Source: a candidate division WWE3 bacterium RIFCSPHIGHO2_01_FULL_42_13
GTDB taxonomy: Bacteria; Patescibacteriota; WWE3; UBA101185; UBA10185
Length of the DNA: 37,490 nucleotides
Assembly (NCBI GenBank): GCA_001772625.1
Contig: MEVA01000016.1
Coordinates: 1-37,490, forward strand
Direction: 5' to 3'
Shown here: positions 28,386 through 37,314 of the stretch, piece after piece
Layout: each line of letters starts with the position of its first letter
Position numbering within the stretch: the stretch's first letter is position 1
The notes under the pieces: generated by a model
What the model was told of the DNA's origin: nothing
The model's input: only the letters and a program-made list of their open reading frames with translations
Database searches by the model: none
Made by a program: the position numbers and the translations under genes

Positions 28386-29060
28386 CTATCTTTTAAACCT
28401 TTTTTGTAGATTTTCTATAAAGCTATCTCCCCCACCAGAACGTCTCCTTTGATAAAACCAAATCACAAGAACTGCTAAAAGAGCAAATATTATTACGTAG
28501 CCCACACTTTCCCATGTTTCCAAACCTTCGTTCAAACTCTCCAGTGTTGTAAAGCCACTAAAACCTAAATATAAGTACAAGATATTTCGAACTAAAGTTC
28601 CCCAAAACGTTGAGTTTAGGTACGTACGAAGTTTAAGTTTTAGCAGGCCGCTTACGATTGACACTGGAGCGGTTGGAACAATTGGAATGGCGCGAAGTAA
28701 AAATAGAATTAGATCATCTTTTATACCACCGCTAAGAAGTTTACCAATTCCTTCAACCTCTTTATGCGAAACCCCTAAAAATTTCCCGAACTTTCCTAAA
28801 ACTAGATCCTCCGCCTTATCGGAAACAAAATAGACTACCCAGCTACCAAGAGTTTTTGCCGCTGCACCAAGCAATGCTAACAGTAGCAAAAACACCACAG
28901 GCCTGCCCTGGGCCTCAGCAATGGAGCCTGCTAAGGTCATAACTAAGGGTGATGGAATAGGCGCTATAACTTCCTCAACAAATGCCCCTACTGTAACAAA
29001 TATAGTGACGGGTATTTTTGTAGCGAGGTGTGTTAGATAGCCAACAGTGGCGGTAAACAT
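28386..29060 (-). CDS. DedA/VTT (SNARE-associated) family membrane protein
   Basis: IPSPLVMTLAGSIAEAQG, GSWVVYFVSDKAED, LLRAIPIVPTAPVSIVSGLLKLKLRTYL. Confidence 0.87.
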   Translation of the reverse strand: MFTATVGYLTHLATKIPVTIFVTVGAFVEEVIAPIPSPLVMTLAGSIAEAQGRPVVFLLLLALLGAAAKTLGSWVVYFVSDKAEDLVLGKFGKFLGVSHKEVEGIGKLLSGGIKDDLILFLLRAIPIVPTAPVSIVSGLLKLKLRTYLNSTFWGTLVRNILYLYLGFSGFTTLESLNEGLETWESVGYVIIFALLAVLVIWFYQRRRSGGGDSFIENLQKRFKR

Positions 29061-29097
29061 AAACTTTATTCTAACAGCTTGTGTTAATATTTAGTAG

Positions 29098-29793
29098 ATG
29101 AGCTTGCCCGAGTTGCCACAATTATACGAAAAATATGGAAAAGAAAAGGTTGATGAGGCTATCAGCTTTTTAACTTACCGCCACACGACTCCACTTCCCA
29201 AGGACGAACCTTTAGATACCCCGATTTTATATGTTTTCAGACATGGCCAAAGCCAGGACAATCTAGACCTTCTTTTTAGCGGCTGGCGTGATGTTGATTT
29301 AACAGACGAGGGTGTCGAGCAGGCGGAAGTTTTAGCAGAGAAGTTAGCGGACAAAAAAATTCAAATGCTTATTTCTTCTGACCAAAAGCGCACTTACAAA
29401 ACGATGCAGATAGCGATGTCAAAAAATCTCCATGCGCAAGGTTTAGAAACAATTCTTGATAAAAGACTTCGGGAAAGAAGTTATGGAGACTGGCAAGGGA
29501 CAAGCAAGCTTGTAATGCAGCTTGAAGATCCGAAAGGTTTAGCGGAAGTAAGGCGGGGCTGGAAAAAGCCTGCCCCAAATGGAGAAAGTTTAGTTGATGT
29601 CAATAAAAGGGTAAACGAACTTTTAGACGAAATAATCCCACAAATGAAAGAGCATAAGATAAATGTGGCAATTGCCTGTAGCAGCAACTCTATTAGGCCA
29701 ATTAGAAAAAGGTTTGAAAATTTAAGTGAGGATGAAGCCGCAAACATAGAAACTCAACTTGCTCAAGATTACGCCGCCTACCCAATCAAATAA
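29098..29793 (+). CDS. Histidine phosphatase superfamily, phosphoglycerate mutase-like
   Basis: YVFRHGQSQDNLDLLFSGWRDVDLTDEG, LRERSYGDWQG; second catalytic-His motif is degenerate. Confidence 0.87.
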   Translation: MSLPELPQLYEKYGKEKVDEAISFLTYRHTTPLPKDEPLDTPILYVFRHGQSQDNLDLLFSGWRDVDLTDEGVEQAEVLAEKLADKKIQMLISSDQKRTYKTMQIAMSKNLHAQGLETILDKRLRERSYGDWQGTSKLVMQLEDPKGLAEVRRGWKKPAPNGESLVDVNKRVNELLDEIIPQMKEHKINVAIACSSNSIRPIRKRFENLSEDEAANIETQLAQDYAAYPIK

Positions 29794-31684
29794 GCTTTGC
29801 CAGAAAATATTTCCCCCACCCGCCAATATGCCACACAAAATCCCAAATGCTCCACGCGCCAATAAAGTAGTCGGAGATTGCATAATTTAATTTGTAGTCG
29901 TCCGGAAAAATATCCTGGAAAATAAGTTTTGCTCTTGTCATATGATCGGCTGAAGTTATTATTACAACATCTTTTATATCGTGGGCTTTTAAAATCTCAA
30001 GCGCACCCAGGGCGTTTTCGTCTGTGTTCATCGAAGTTTGCTCAACAAAAACTTTATCCTGCGGTACACCTCTTGTTACTAAATAATCTTTCATCAAAAC
30101 TCCCATGGGTATTTCCGAGTCATTAAAAAGCCCCGCCCCACCGGTTGTAATAAGGTAATCTACTTTGTACTGTTTAAAAATCTTGATTCCCTCTTCCAAT
30201 CTTCGAATGGAACGCTCGGAAAATTTACCGTTCCAATACACGTGTCCAAGTATTACTCCCGCGGTTGCAGCCTTTTCGCACTTAAAGATCGTAACAATTG
30301 AGATGTTGCTAGGGCCAAAAATTTTTTCGATTTGAGGACAATTTTCATCCCACACCTGGCGCCTGTTCCAATCGACAGATCTAATTACATAATCAACGTC
30401 TGGATTAAATTCGCGAACAACGGTTCCTTTGAAGTAAAACAAAAACGACTCAATATTATCCGGAACGTACACAACAGCATCTGGCCCAATAGAATTTAAG
30501 TAGCTCGCGGTCTGGGCAAAATATTCACCGCTATTATCATAAACTTGAACCTTCATAGCGCCATTAAACCCGTCAAGAATCGGTGAGTAATACGCCGAAT
30601 AAACCGGGTGGTAAATGTGTGCAACATAAACGAAAAATAAAAGGACTCCGAATAGACAGACAGAAAGTTTTTTAAACGACAGCTCCGAAAGATAAAGTGA
30701 GACAATAAGAATAATCGGAGGAATAAAAACCAAGGCGTACCTATCAATTTTTTGACCTGCAACGGAGAGGAACAGATAATAAATCCCGAGGTAAGCAAAC
30801 ACGTAGGAAGCTTTTATTTTCTTAAGCATCGCAAGCCCAAAGAAAAGCAGCGTTAGCGGGCTTAGTTTAAATAGCAAAATAGCGGCGTAGTAAAACGACC
30901 CTGGTAAAATAACAGATTCTCCTCTAATTTCATTTGTAACGGCTCCGAGAAGTGCTTCTTTTACATTTTGGAAAACGGTTAGCGGAGCAACCCACAAAGC
31001 TGGGAACAGGACAAACAAACTCAAAAGAAAAACAAGCAAAAATTCCACTAACCTCTTTTTGTTCGTACGAAAAATTATAAATACAAAAAGTGGGAGAAGT
31101 ATAAGCGAAGTGAATTTGGCCAAAACCGAAAGTGAAAGAAGTGCCGCGGAGAGTAAAAGTAGTTTTCTGTTCTGATCCTTAAGCCATAACAGCAAAGCCA
31201 AAAACGCGGTAAAACCAAAGTAAATCTCAAGGGAAGTAACATGGTACCAACGGTCAACTCCTATCAAATAAGGTTCTAGAGCAAGAAGTGAACCATAAAT
31301 CACCGCAGTTTTTTCACCGTACAGCTTGCGCAAGGCAAATAACTGGGCCGCAAAAAGAATAGTCAAAACCCCCACTATACTTGCCTGCCCAACCATGTTG
31401 ATCGTGGGAAAGTAGTCGGCATGCTCCAAAAGTCCTTTATAGACAAAGTGTTTGGCGGGGATGCTGACCCACATTAAAGTTACGCCGGGCTGATAGTGCT
31501 GGTAGGTTGAAGCAAAATCAAAGTTCGCGATTGCGGAAATAAAATTTTCTGTCCGTCTATGCCATCTTGTGGCGTCGGAATTGGCTATGTCGCTACCAAG
31601 CCCAACCGTTCGCACGAACAAAAACAAAATCGTTAAAATCAATAATTTGTGCACAAAGTTCAACCTGTAATAGAATTGCTGCAT
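29786..31684 (-). CDS. GT-C (ArnT/PMT-like) membrane glycosyltransferase fused to a C-terminal DUF218/YdcF-like domain
   Basis: N-terminal multi-TM with SDATRWHRRTENF; C-terminal AGVILGHVYWNGKFSERSIRRLEEGIKIFKQYKVDYLITTGGAG...TDENALGALEILKAHDIKDVVIITSADHMTRAKLIFQ. Confidence 0.8.
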   Translation of the reverse strand: MQQFYYRLNFVHKLLILTILFLFVRTVGLGSDIANSDATRWHRRTENFISAIANFDFASTYQHYQPGVTLMWVSIPAKHFVYKGLLEHADYFPTINMVGQASIVGVLTILFAAQLFALRKLYGEKTAVIYGSLLALEPYLIGVDRWYHVTSLEIYFGFTAFLALLLWLKDQNRKLLLLSAALLSLSVLAKFTSLILLPLFVFIIFRTNKKRLVEFLLVFLLSLFVLFPALWVAPLTVFQNVKEALLGAVTNEIRGESVILPGSFYYAAILLFKLSPLTLLFFGLAMLKKIKASYVFAYLGIYYLFLSVAGQKIDRYALVFIPPIILIVSLYLSELSFKKLSVCLFGVLLFFVYVAHIYHPVYSAYYSPILDGFNGAMKVQVYDNSGEYFAQTASYLNSIGPDAVVYVPDNIESFLFYFKGTVVREFNPDVDYVIRSVDWNRRQVWDENCPQIEKIFGPSNISIVTIFKCEKAATAGVILGHVYWNGKFSERSIRRLEEGIKIFKQYKVDYLITTGGAGLFNDSEIPMGVLMKDYLVTRGVPQDKVFVEQTSMNTDENALGALEILKAHDIKDVVIITSADHMTRAKLIFQDIFPDDYKLNYAISDYFIGAWSIWDFVWHIGGWGKYFLAKLI

Positions 31685-33233
31685 GCTACCACTTATTCTA
31701 GCAGTTGGGGTATTATTTAGACTTTTTAATCTTGGGTATTCGGACTTTCAGGGCGATGAGGTAGTGGCCCAAAACTATCTTTGGGATGAGAGAAGCTTTG
31801 TTACTTTCCTCCTCACACGAACCATTGGGCCCGGGCAGTTTATTATTTCCAAAATTATGAACTTTTTCTTTCTCGACTCTCCCCGCCCCGAGTTTTATCA
31901 AAGACTTCCTTTTGCCCTCGCAGGAATTGCTCTTCTCATCGTCGCCTACACAATAATTGCAAAATGCTTTAACAAAAACGCAGCGATCATAACTACACTT
32001 TTACTTGCAACGTCAGGTTTACTTATTGCCTTCGCAAGAATTGTTCAGTATCAAACTTTTGTGATGCTCTTTAGCCTCCTGGCAATCTACACCTTACATT
32101 TGTACTTTCAGCAGCGTAAAGAGAAGTTTTTAAACATTTCTGCAATTTTGTCAGCTGTTTCGCTTCTTTTTCATTACGATTCCCTAAGTTTTATTTTGCC
32201 CATAATCTTCATACTAGCCTTTACGAAAAGCTTTAGGGCGTTGTTTAAGTATCTGATCATTGTGGGCGCTATAGCGGGGAGTTTTTACATTCCGTTTATC
32301 CTCACACCAACGTTTAAAACAACGTTCTTCTTTTTACTAGGGGAGCGAATTTCTTCCGGAACCTCACACGATTCAATATTTTATTCGGTAAAACTGCTTT
32401 TCATATACCATCCAAAAGAATTGCTGGTTTTATACGGGTTGGGTTTTCTAGCGGTTTGGATAGGTTTTATGAAAAATGCATCGAAACTCGAAAAAACCAG
32501 TTGGCTTCTAACACTCGCGCTAATTCTTCTACGATTTTATTTACAAGCTTCTAATCCAATTTTAATTTACTCATCTACTTTGATTCTTTGTTTGCTGATT
32601 CTTAATTTCTTGATGAAAATGACAAAAACTATACCTTCGTTTAAAAATCTAATTGAACTTTGGTTTCTAGTTTCTTTTACTTCTTACGCAGTTTTTATGA
32701 ATTTGCCCCTTACTCATATCTACAACTTCTTCATACCACTTTTTATACTGGTTGGCATCGAGTTTACAAGTCTAAAAAGTACGAAGAAGACTCTTACAGC
32801 AGGGGTTGCAGCTTTGGTGCTAGTTGTAGTAGTGTCTGCTCTCTCCTTTAATTTCAAGGCTTTCATAGATACATCCCCTGAGTACCCGTGGAATTCAAAA
32901 AGTTATATCTTCGGTCAAATGCCTAGAAATGTTGCTGGGGGTGAGGAGGTTAAAGGAATATTTGGATTTCCTTACTACCGAAACTGGAAAGAAATTAAAG
33001 GCTTTATCGATACAAAGGGGCTTTCTACTTATAACTCAAACGAAAAGTACAGGCTTGTGAAATATTATATGAAACCCCACGAATGGATTTACGGCGACGT
33101 AAGATACTACATTTACATTAAACTTCCGCAGAGTTTATCAAAATATGAAAAGCCGCAGGAAATTCCAGTTTTGGAAGGCCCTACCTTTGCCATTTACGAA
33201 AATCTTGTTTATAAGAAGGAGATGACTGATTAA
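31683..33233 (+). CDS. GT-C (PMT_2-like) membrane glycosyltransferase
   Basis: RLFNLGYSDFQGDEVVAQNYLWDE acidic motif in the first loop followed by about 10 TM helices. Confidence 0.77.
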   Translation: MLPLILAVGVLFRLFNLGYSDFQGDEVVAQNYLWDERSFVTFLLTRTIGPGQFIISKIMNFFFLDSPRPEFYQRLPFALAGIALLIVAYTIIAKCFNKNAAIITTLLLATSGLLIAFARIVQYQTFVMLFSLLAIYTLHLYFQQRKEKFLNISAILSAVSLLFHYDSLSFILPIIFILAFTKSFRALFKYLIIVGAIAGSFYIPFILTPTFKTTFFFLLGERISSGTSHDSIFYSVKLLFIYHPKELLVLYGLGFLAVWIGFMKNASKLEKTSWLLTLALILLRFYLQASNPILIYSSTLILCLLILNFLMKMTKTIPSFKNLIELWFLVSFTSYAVFMNLPLTHIYNFFIPLFILVGIEFTSLKSTKKTLTAGVAALVLVVVVSALSFNFKAFIDTSPEYPWNSKSYIFGQMPRNVAGGEEVKGIFGFPYYRNWKEIKGFIDTKGLSTYNSNEKYRLVKYYMKPHEWIYGDVRYYIYIKLPQSLSKYEKPQEIPVLEGPTFAIYENLVYKKEMTD

Positions 33234-33235
33234 AA

Positions 33236-34462
33236 CTAGTTTGAACTAAGCTCTAGAAAAATCTCAAGCAGCCTATTGTACTTAGCCACTCTTTCACCTC
33301 TTGCCGGCGCGCCGGATTTCATGAATTCAGCCCCTACCGCCACCGCAAGATCTGCAATAAACGTATCTTCGGCCGTATCCCCACTCCTATGTGAAACTAT
33401 GACTTGCAGATTATTATCTTTAGCGATTTTTATAAACTCAAAAGTTTCAGTTAAGGTTCCGATCTGGTTAGGTTTGGCAATAACCGCGTTTATTAACTTC
33501 ATGGGAATAATTTGCTCCAGCACTGAGGGGTTCGTAACCGTTAAATCATCACCAACAATCATCAAGGTCTCGGAAAACTCATTGTAAAACTTCTTCCATG
33601 CCGCAAAATCTTCTTCCTGAAACGGATCCTCCAGATAAATAAGCGGAAAATCTTTCAACAAATCGCGGTAATAATCAGCTAAGCCTTCGCTATTTAAATG
33701 CAAGCCCTCCTCTTCAATAAAGTAATTCAAAATTTCCTTAAAAGAGTCGGCCGCCACATCAATTCCAAAAAAAACATTGCCTCCGGGTTTGCTTCTTTCA
33801 GCTGCACATTCTTTTATAAACTCAAGAGCCAGTTTTGGTGTTAAGCCATTTGGCGCAAACCCTCCCTCATCTCCAACATCAATATCCATACCAGCTTTCG
33901 CAAGGTTTTTCTCTAAATCATGGTAAATGTTTACACCCATTTCATATGCTTTATCAAACGGAACTTTTTTAGCAGGCATTACCATAAACTCCTGAAAGCT
34001 TAATTTATTATTCGCGTGCTTTCCGCCATTTAAAATATTAAAGGCAGGTGTTGGAATTGTGTATTCGTTATTCCCTGGATCAAAAATTTCCCTTAGATAT
34101 TTGTAAAGGGGCGTTCCTTTTGAAGCGGCCGCAGCCTTGCTTACAGCCAAAGAAACAGACAAAATGCTATTTGCTCCAAGATGCCTTTTATTTTCCGTTC
34201 CGTCAATTTCCACCAAAGTTTTGTCTATATTGCCCTGATTAAATGGGTCTTTTCCCAATAGCGCCGCGTTTATTACATTTGAGACTAAATCCACGGATTT
34301 TTCGGGCAAAATGTCCACCGCCTCTTTTTTTCCTTTTGAAGCGCCCTCCGGAACGCTTTGAACCCCCACCGACCCGTCATCAAGCGTAACCTTGGTCATA
34401 ACAGTCCAGTCTCCCCGGGAGTTTACTATCTTATGGCATGAAATATTAGAGATTTTGGGCAT
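33236..34462 (-). CDS. eno: Enolase
   Basis: NILNGGKHANN, SFQEFMVMP, GDEGGFAP, YLEDPF, VSHRSGDTAEDTFIADLAV, KSGAPARGERVAKYN. Confidence 0.97.
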   Translation of the reverse strand: MPKISNISCHKIVNSRGDWTVMTKVTLDDGSVGVQSVPEGASKGKKEAVDILPEKSVDLVSNVINAALLGKDPFNQGNIDKTLVEIDGTENKRHLGANSILSVSLAVSKAAAASKGTPLYKYLREIFDPGNNEYTIPTPAFNILNGGKHANNKLSFQEFMVMPAKKVPFDKAYEMGVNIYHDLEKNLAKAGMDIDVGDEGGFAPNGLTPKLALEFIKECAAERSKPGGNVFFGIDVAADSFKEILNYFIEEEGLHLNSEGLADYYRDLLKDFPLIYLEDPFQEEDFAAWKKFYNEFSETLMIVGDDLTVTNPSVLEQIIPMKLINAVIAKPNQIGTLTETFEFIKIAKDNNLQVIVSHRSGDTAEDTFIADLAVAVGAEFMKSGAPARGERVAKYNRLLEIFLELSSN

Positions 34463-34483
34463 TATAGTTTTTTTCTTCCTACC

Positions 34484-36763
34484 TTACTTCTTGGATTTTC
34501 TTTTCAGCAAGCCCTGTTCGGCATCATAAATGATCTTTCGCGTTTTATCTATTACGTCAGGGCTTATGGAAACCGAGGTCATTCCCCAACCAACAAGTTT
34601 TTTCACCAAATCGGGATACTCAGAAGGGGCCTGTCCACAAATAGAGGAAGTAACTTTATATTTTTTCGCCGTAGTGATAACTTTTTCCAAACACCACAAC
34701 ATGGCCGGATCCAACTCATTGTAAACACTTATTACTTTCTCATTATCTCTGTCAACTCCTAATATAAGCATGGTCAAGTCATTTGTTCCTACTGAAACCC
34801 CATCAACCCCCTCGTCTAGGAACTCTTCCAACGAAATAACATTAGAGGGAATCTCCACCATCATCCAAAGTTTAAAATTACTACTCCTTCTTAATCCAAA
34901 TGAGGCCATTAACTTTTTTACCTCCCTTAGCTGTTCAACCGTTCGAACAAACGGTAGCATTACATATAAATTCTTGTAGCCTTTTTTATTACGGACAATT
35001 TTTATAGCTTCGATTTCCATTTTAAAGACATCTGCATCGTCCAAGTATCTGGAAACCCCTCTAAAACCTATCATTGGGTTTGGTTCTTCAGTTTCAAACT
35101 GAGCCCCACCCTTTAAATTTCGGTATTCATTTGTCCTAAAATCTGTTGTCCTATAGACAACGGGTCTGGGGTGAAAGGCCTTGGCAAAGGTCTCTAAACC
35201 TTTAGCCATGTGATTTATAAACTCCTTTTGCCTTCCCTCCTGCACAAATTTCCTCGGGTGTGTGCCCATGTGAGCTATCATAAATTCAGCGCGCAATAAC
35301 CCAATACCATCAACATTTCTTTTTGCATGCAGGTCTGCAAGTTCGGGTTCGGCAAGATTCAAATAAACCTTTGTTGCAGTTTTGATACTTTCTTCCGAAA
35401 TGGAAGATATACTTTCTTTTTTACTTAACGCAACCACAATGTTTCCCTCAAACACCTTTCCATTTGAACCATCAACACTAATAATTTCACCATCTTGTAG
35501 TATTTTTGTGGCCTCGCCGGCCCCAACTACAGCTGGAATCCCAAGCTCACGACTTACAATTGCGGCATGTGAAGTTCTTCCTCCCTTATCAGTGAGAATT
35601 GCAGCTGCCCGTTTCATTGCTGGAACATAATCAGGGTTAGTCATTTCGGCAACTAAAATATCGCCCGGTTGAATTTTTGTAATTTCTCCAGACGACTTAA
35701 TAATTCGTACAGGCCCACTAACAGCTCCCGGTGAGGCTCCCAAGCCCTCAAGTAGCAGCTTGGCATTCTTCTCGTCAGAAATTTTAATCTCTCCTACAAC
35801 ATTACCTCCCATTTTCAACGTAGTAACCGGCCTGGACTGAACAATATACAGAGTTTTGTCCTGATATCCCCACTCCATATCCTGCGGCCTGCCATAGTGC
35901 TTTTCCACTTTCATACCAAGTTTAGCCAGTTCAATCACATGTTTGTCATCAAGCTTTTGTTTCTCCTGGTAGGCCTTTGAAACTTTTACCTCGCCCGCAT
36001 CTGTAAGCTGCCAGGTCTGCTTTACAATTTGTTTTTTCGTAATTTTTCCCGTTTCTTTGCTTACAATAAACTGGTCTGGAGTTATTTCACCTGAAACAAT
36101 GGGCTGACCCAAACCATAAGCCGCTTCAATTGAAACTTCGCTCGAACTGTTCGTAATAGGATTAACCGTAAACATTATTCCAGAAACCTCGGACTGCACC
36201 ATTAGCTGAATGGGAACGGCAATTCCCACCTTCATATGATTAAATTTATTTTCGGTTCTATAAAAAATCGCGCGCGCTTCAAACAGAGACGCCCAACACT
36301 TTTGAACAGACTTAATAACGTCTTTTGCACCTTGAATGTTTAAGTAAGTTTCCTGCTGACCTGCAAACGAAGCATCGGGCAAATCCTCGGCCGTAGCAGA
36401 TGAGCGTACTGCCACCCTCTTATCAAACTCACCACTTAGCTCGTGATATGCCTCGGCAATAAGTTTAGCCAGGTCTTTTGGCATTTGTGCCGCTAAAATG
36501 GCGGTTTTAATGTTTTTTGAAGCTTCAATAAGTTTTTTGGAATCCTGGGTATCCAAACCTGAAAGTTCAGTTAAAATCTTTTGACGTAATGAGGTCTTTT
36601 TCAGAAATTCAAAATAGGCGTAGGCGGTAACGCAGAAACCGTTCGGAACGGGAATTCCAGAACGGTACATTTCACCAAGGTTTGCGCCCTTACCTCCAAC
36701 CAAAGATATACTATTTTTTGAAACTTCTTCGAACCAGAGAATTTGAGCAGTTTTTCTGGGCAT
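34484..36763 (-). CDS. ppsA: Phosphoenolpyruvate synthase
   Basis: LVGGKGANLGEMYRSGIPVPNGF, VRSSATAEDLPDASFAGQQETYLN, DKGGRTSHAAIVSRELGIPAVVG, SICGQAPSEYP. Confidence 0.96.
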   Translation of the reverse strand: MPRKTAQILWFEEVSKNSISLVGGKGANLGEMYRSGIPVPNGFCVTAYAYFEFLKKTSLRQKILTELSGLDTQDSKKLIEASKNIKTAILAAQMPKDLAKLIAEAYHELSGEFDKRVAVRSSATAEDLPDASFAGQQETYLNIQGAKDVIKSVQKCWASLFEARAIFYRTENKFNHMKVGIAVPIQLMVQSEVSGIMFTVNPITNSSSEVSIEAAYGLGQPIVSGEITPDQFIVSKETGKITKKQIVKQTWQLTDAGEVKVSKAYQEKQKLDDKHVIELAKLGMKVEKHYGRPQDMEWGYQDKTLYIVQSRPVTTLKMGGNVVGEIKISDEKNAKLLLEGLGASPGAVSGPVRIIKSSGEITKIQPGDILVAEMTNPDYVPAMKRAAAILTDKGGRTSHAAIVSRELGIPAVVGAGEATKILQDGEIISVDGSNGKVFEGNIVVALSKKESISSISEESIKTATKVYLNLAEPELADLHAKRNVDGIGLLRAEFMIAHMGTHPRKFVQEGRQKEFINHMAKGLETFAKAFHPRPVVYRTTDFRTNEYRNLKGGAQFETEEPNPMIGFRGVSRYLDDADVFKMEIEAIKIVRNKKGYKNLYVMLPFVRTVEQLREVKKLMASFGLRRSSNFKLWMMVEIPSNVISLEEFLDEGVDGVSVGTNDLTMLILGVDRDNEKVISVYNELDPAMLWCLEKVITTAKKYKVTSSICGQAPSEYPDLVKKLVGWGMTSVSISPDVIDKTRKIIYDAEQGLLKRKSKK

Positions 36764-36803
36764 AGTTAAAGTATAACATCTGAAAAAGGATGTGGGTAAA
36801 GTT

Positions 36804-36840
36804 CAAGATCCCCCTTTCTGTGTGAGAAAGAAGGATCTTG
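36804..36840 (-). terminator. Stem-loop downstream of the 118-aa ORF, possible terminator
   Basis: CAAGATCC...GGATCTTG with inner TTTCT/AGAAA pairing; U-tract on the minus side is weak. Confidence 0.45.
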
Positions 36841-36855
36841 TTTTGTCAGGCCCTA

Positions 36856-37212
36856 TTACCGGAACTTTATCTGAGCCAGTCCGATCGCAACCCCTGCCAG
36901 CAACATCGCGATGACTGGGATGTAAAGTCCAGTCAGGTCGGGAGCAAAGCCAGGATTGCCCATGGAGAGTAAGCCGACACACATAAAAGCGCCAATTCCC
37001 ACAAGTGTCGCAAGTAGCCCCACACCCATCCACCAGGCCTCCCAAAGAGGCGTCCACATGTACACCTCGCAGTCGGCAAAGGCAAATAAACCGGCGGCGA
37101 GCAAAAGCGAAACCCAAACCTGCATGCTCAGCTGATAGGAAAATGCTACGAAACTGCCAATCGCCAAGGCAGCTCCCACCAGGTGAAACCACTTAATTCT
37201 AACACTCGCCAT
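36856..37212 (-). CDS. Hypothetical 118-aa multi-TM membrane protein
   Basis: About 4 hydrophobic helices; AAGGAG SD before ATG; consensus promoter upstream; GC-rich. Confidence 0.73.
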   Translation of the reverse strand: MASVRIKWFHLVGAALAIGSFVAFSYQLSMQVWVSLLLAAGLFAFADCEVYMWTPLWEAWWMGVGLLATLVGIGAFMCVGLLSMGNPGFAPDLTGLYIPVIAMLLAGVAIGLAQIKFR

Positions 37213-37257
37213 TTCGAGCTCCTTTACTCCTAGGATTGTGAAAGATTTGTTTCGGCT

Positions 37258-37286
37258 ATTATAGCAACAAAATTCTATAACGTCAA
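37258..37286 (-). promoter_or_regulatory. Strong sigma70-like promoter for the 118-aa ORF
   Basis: Minus strand TTGACG - 17 bp - TATAAT. Confidence 0.73.
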
Positions 37287-37314
37287 CGCTATAGGGTTAC
37301 GCTGTGAGATAAGT

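Noticed and set aside
33236-34462. Enolase loop change (usual PSGASTG reads PEGASKG)
   Set aside because: The metal-binding Ser and all other catalytic motifs are intact, so this looks like lineage variation rather than loss of function.
36803-37192. 129-aa minus-strand ORF overlapping the 118-aa ORF in another frame
   Set aside because: No SD at its start, low-complexity mixed composition with many Cys/Arg, and it reads through the stem-loop; the 118-aa frame has SD and TM pattern.
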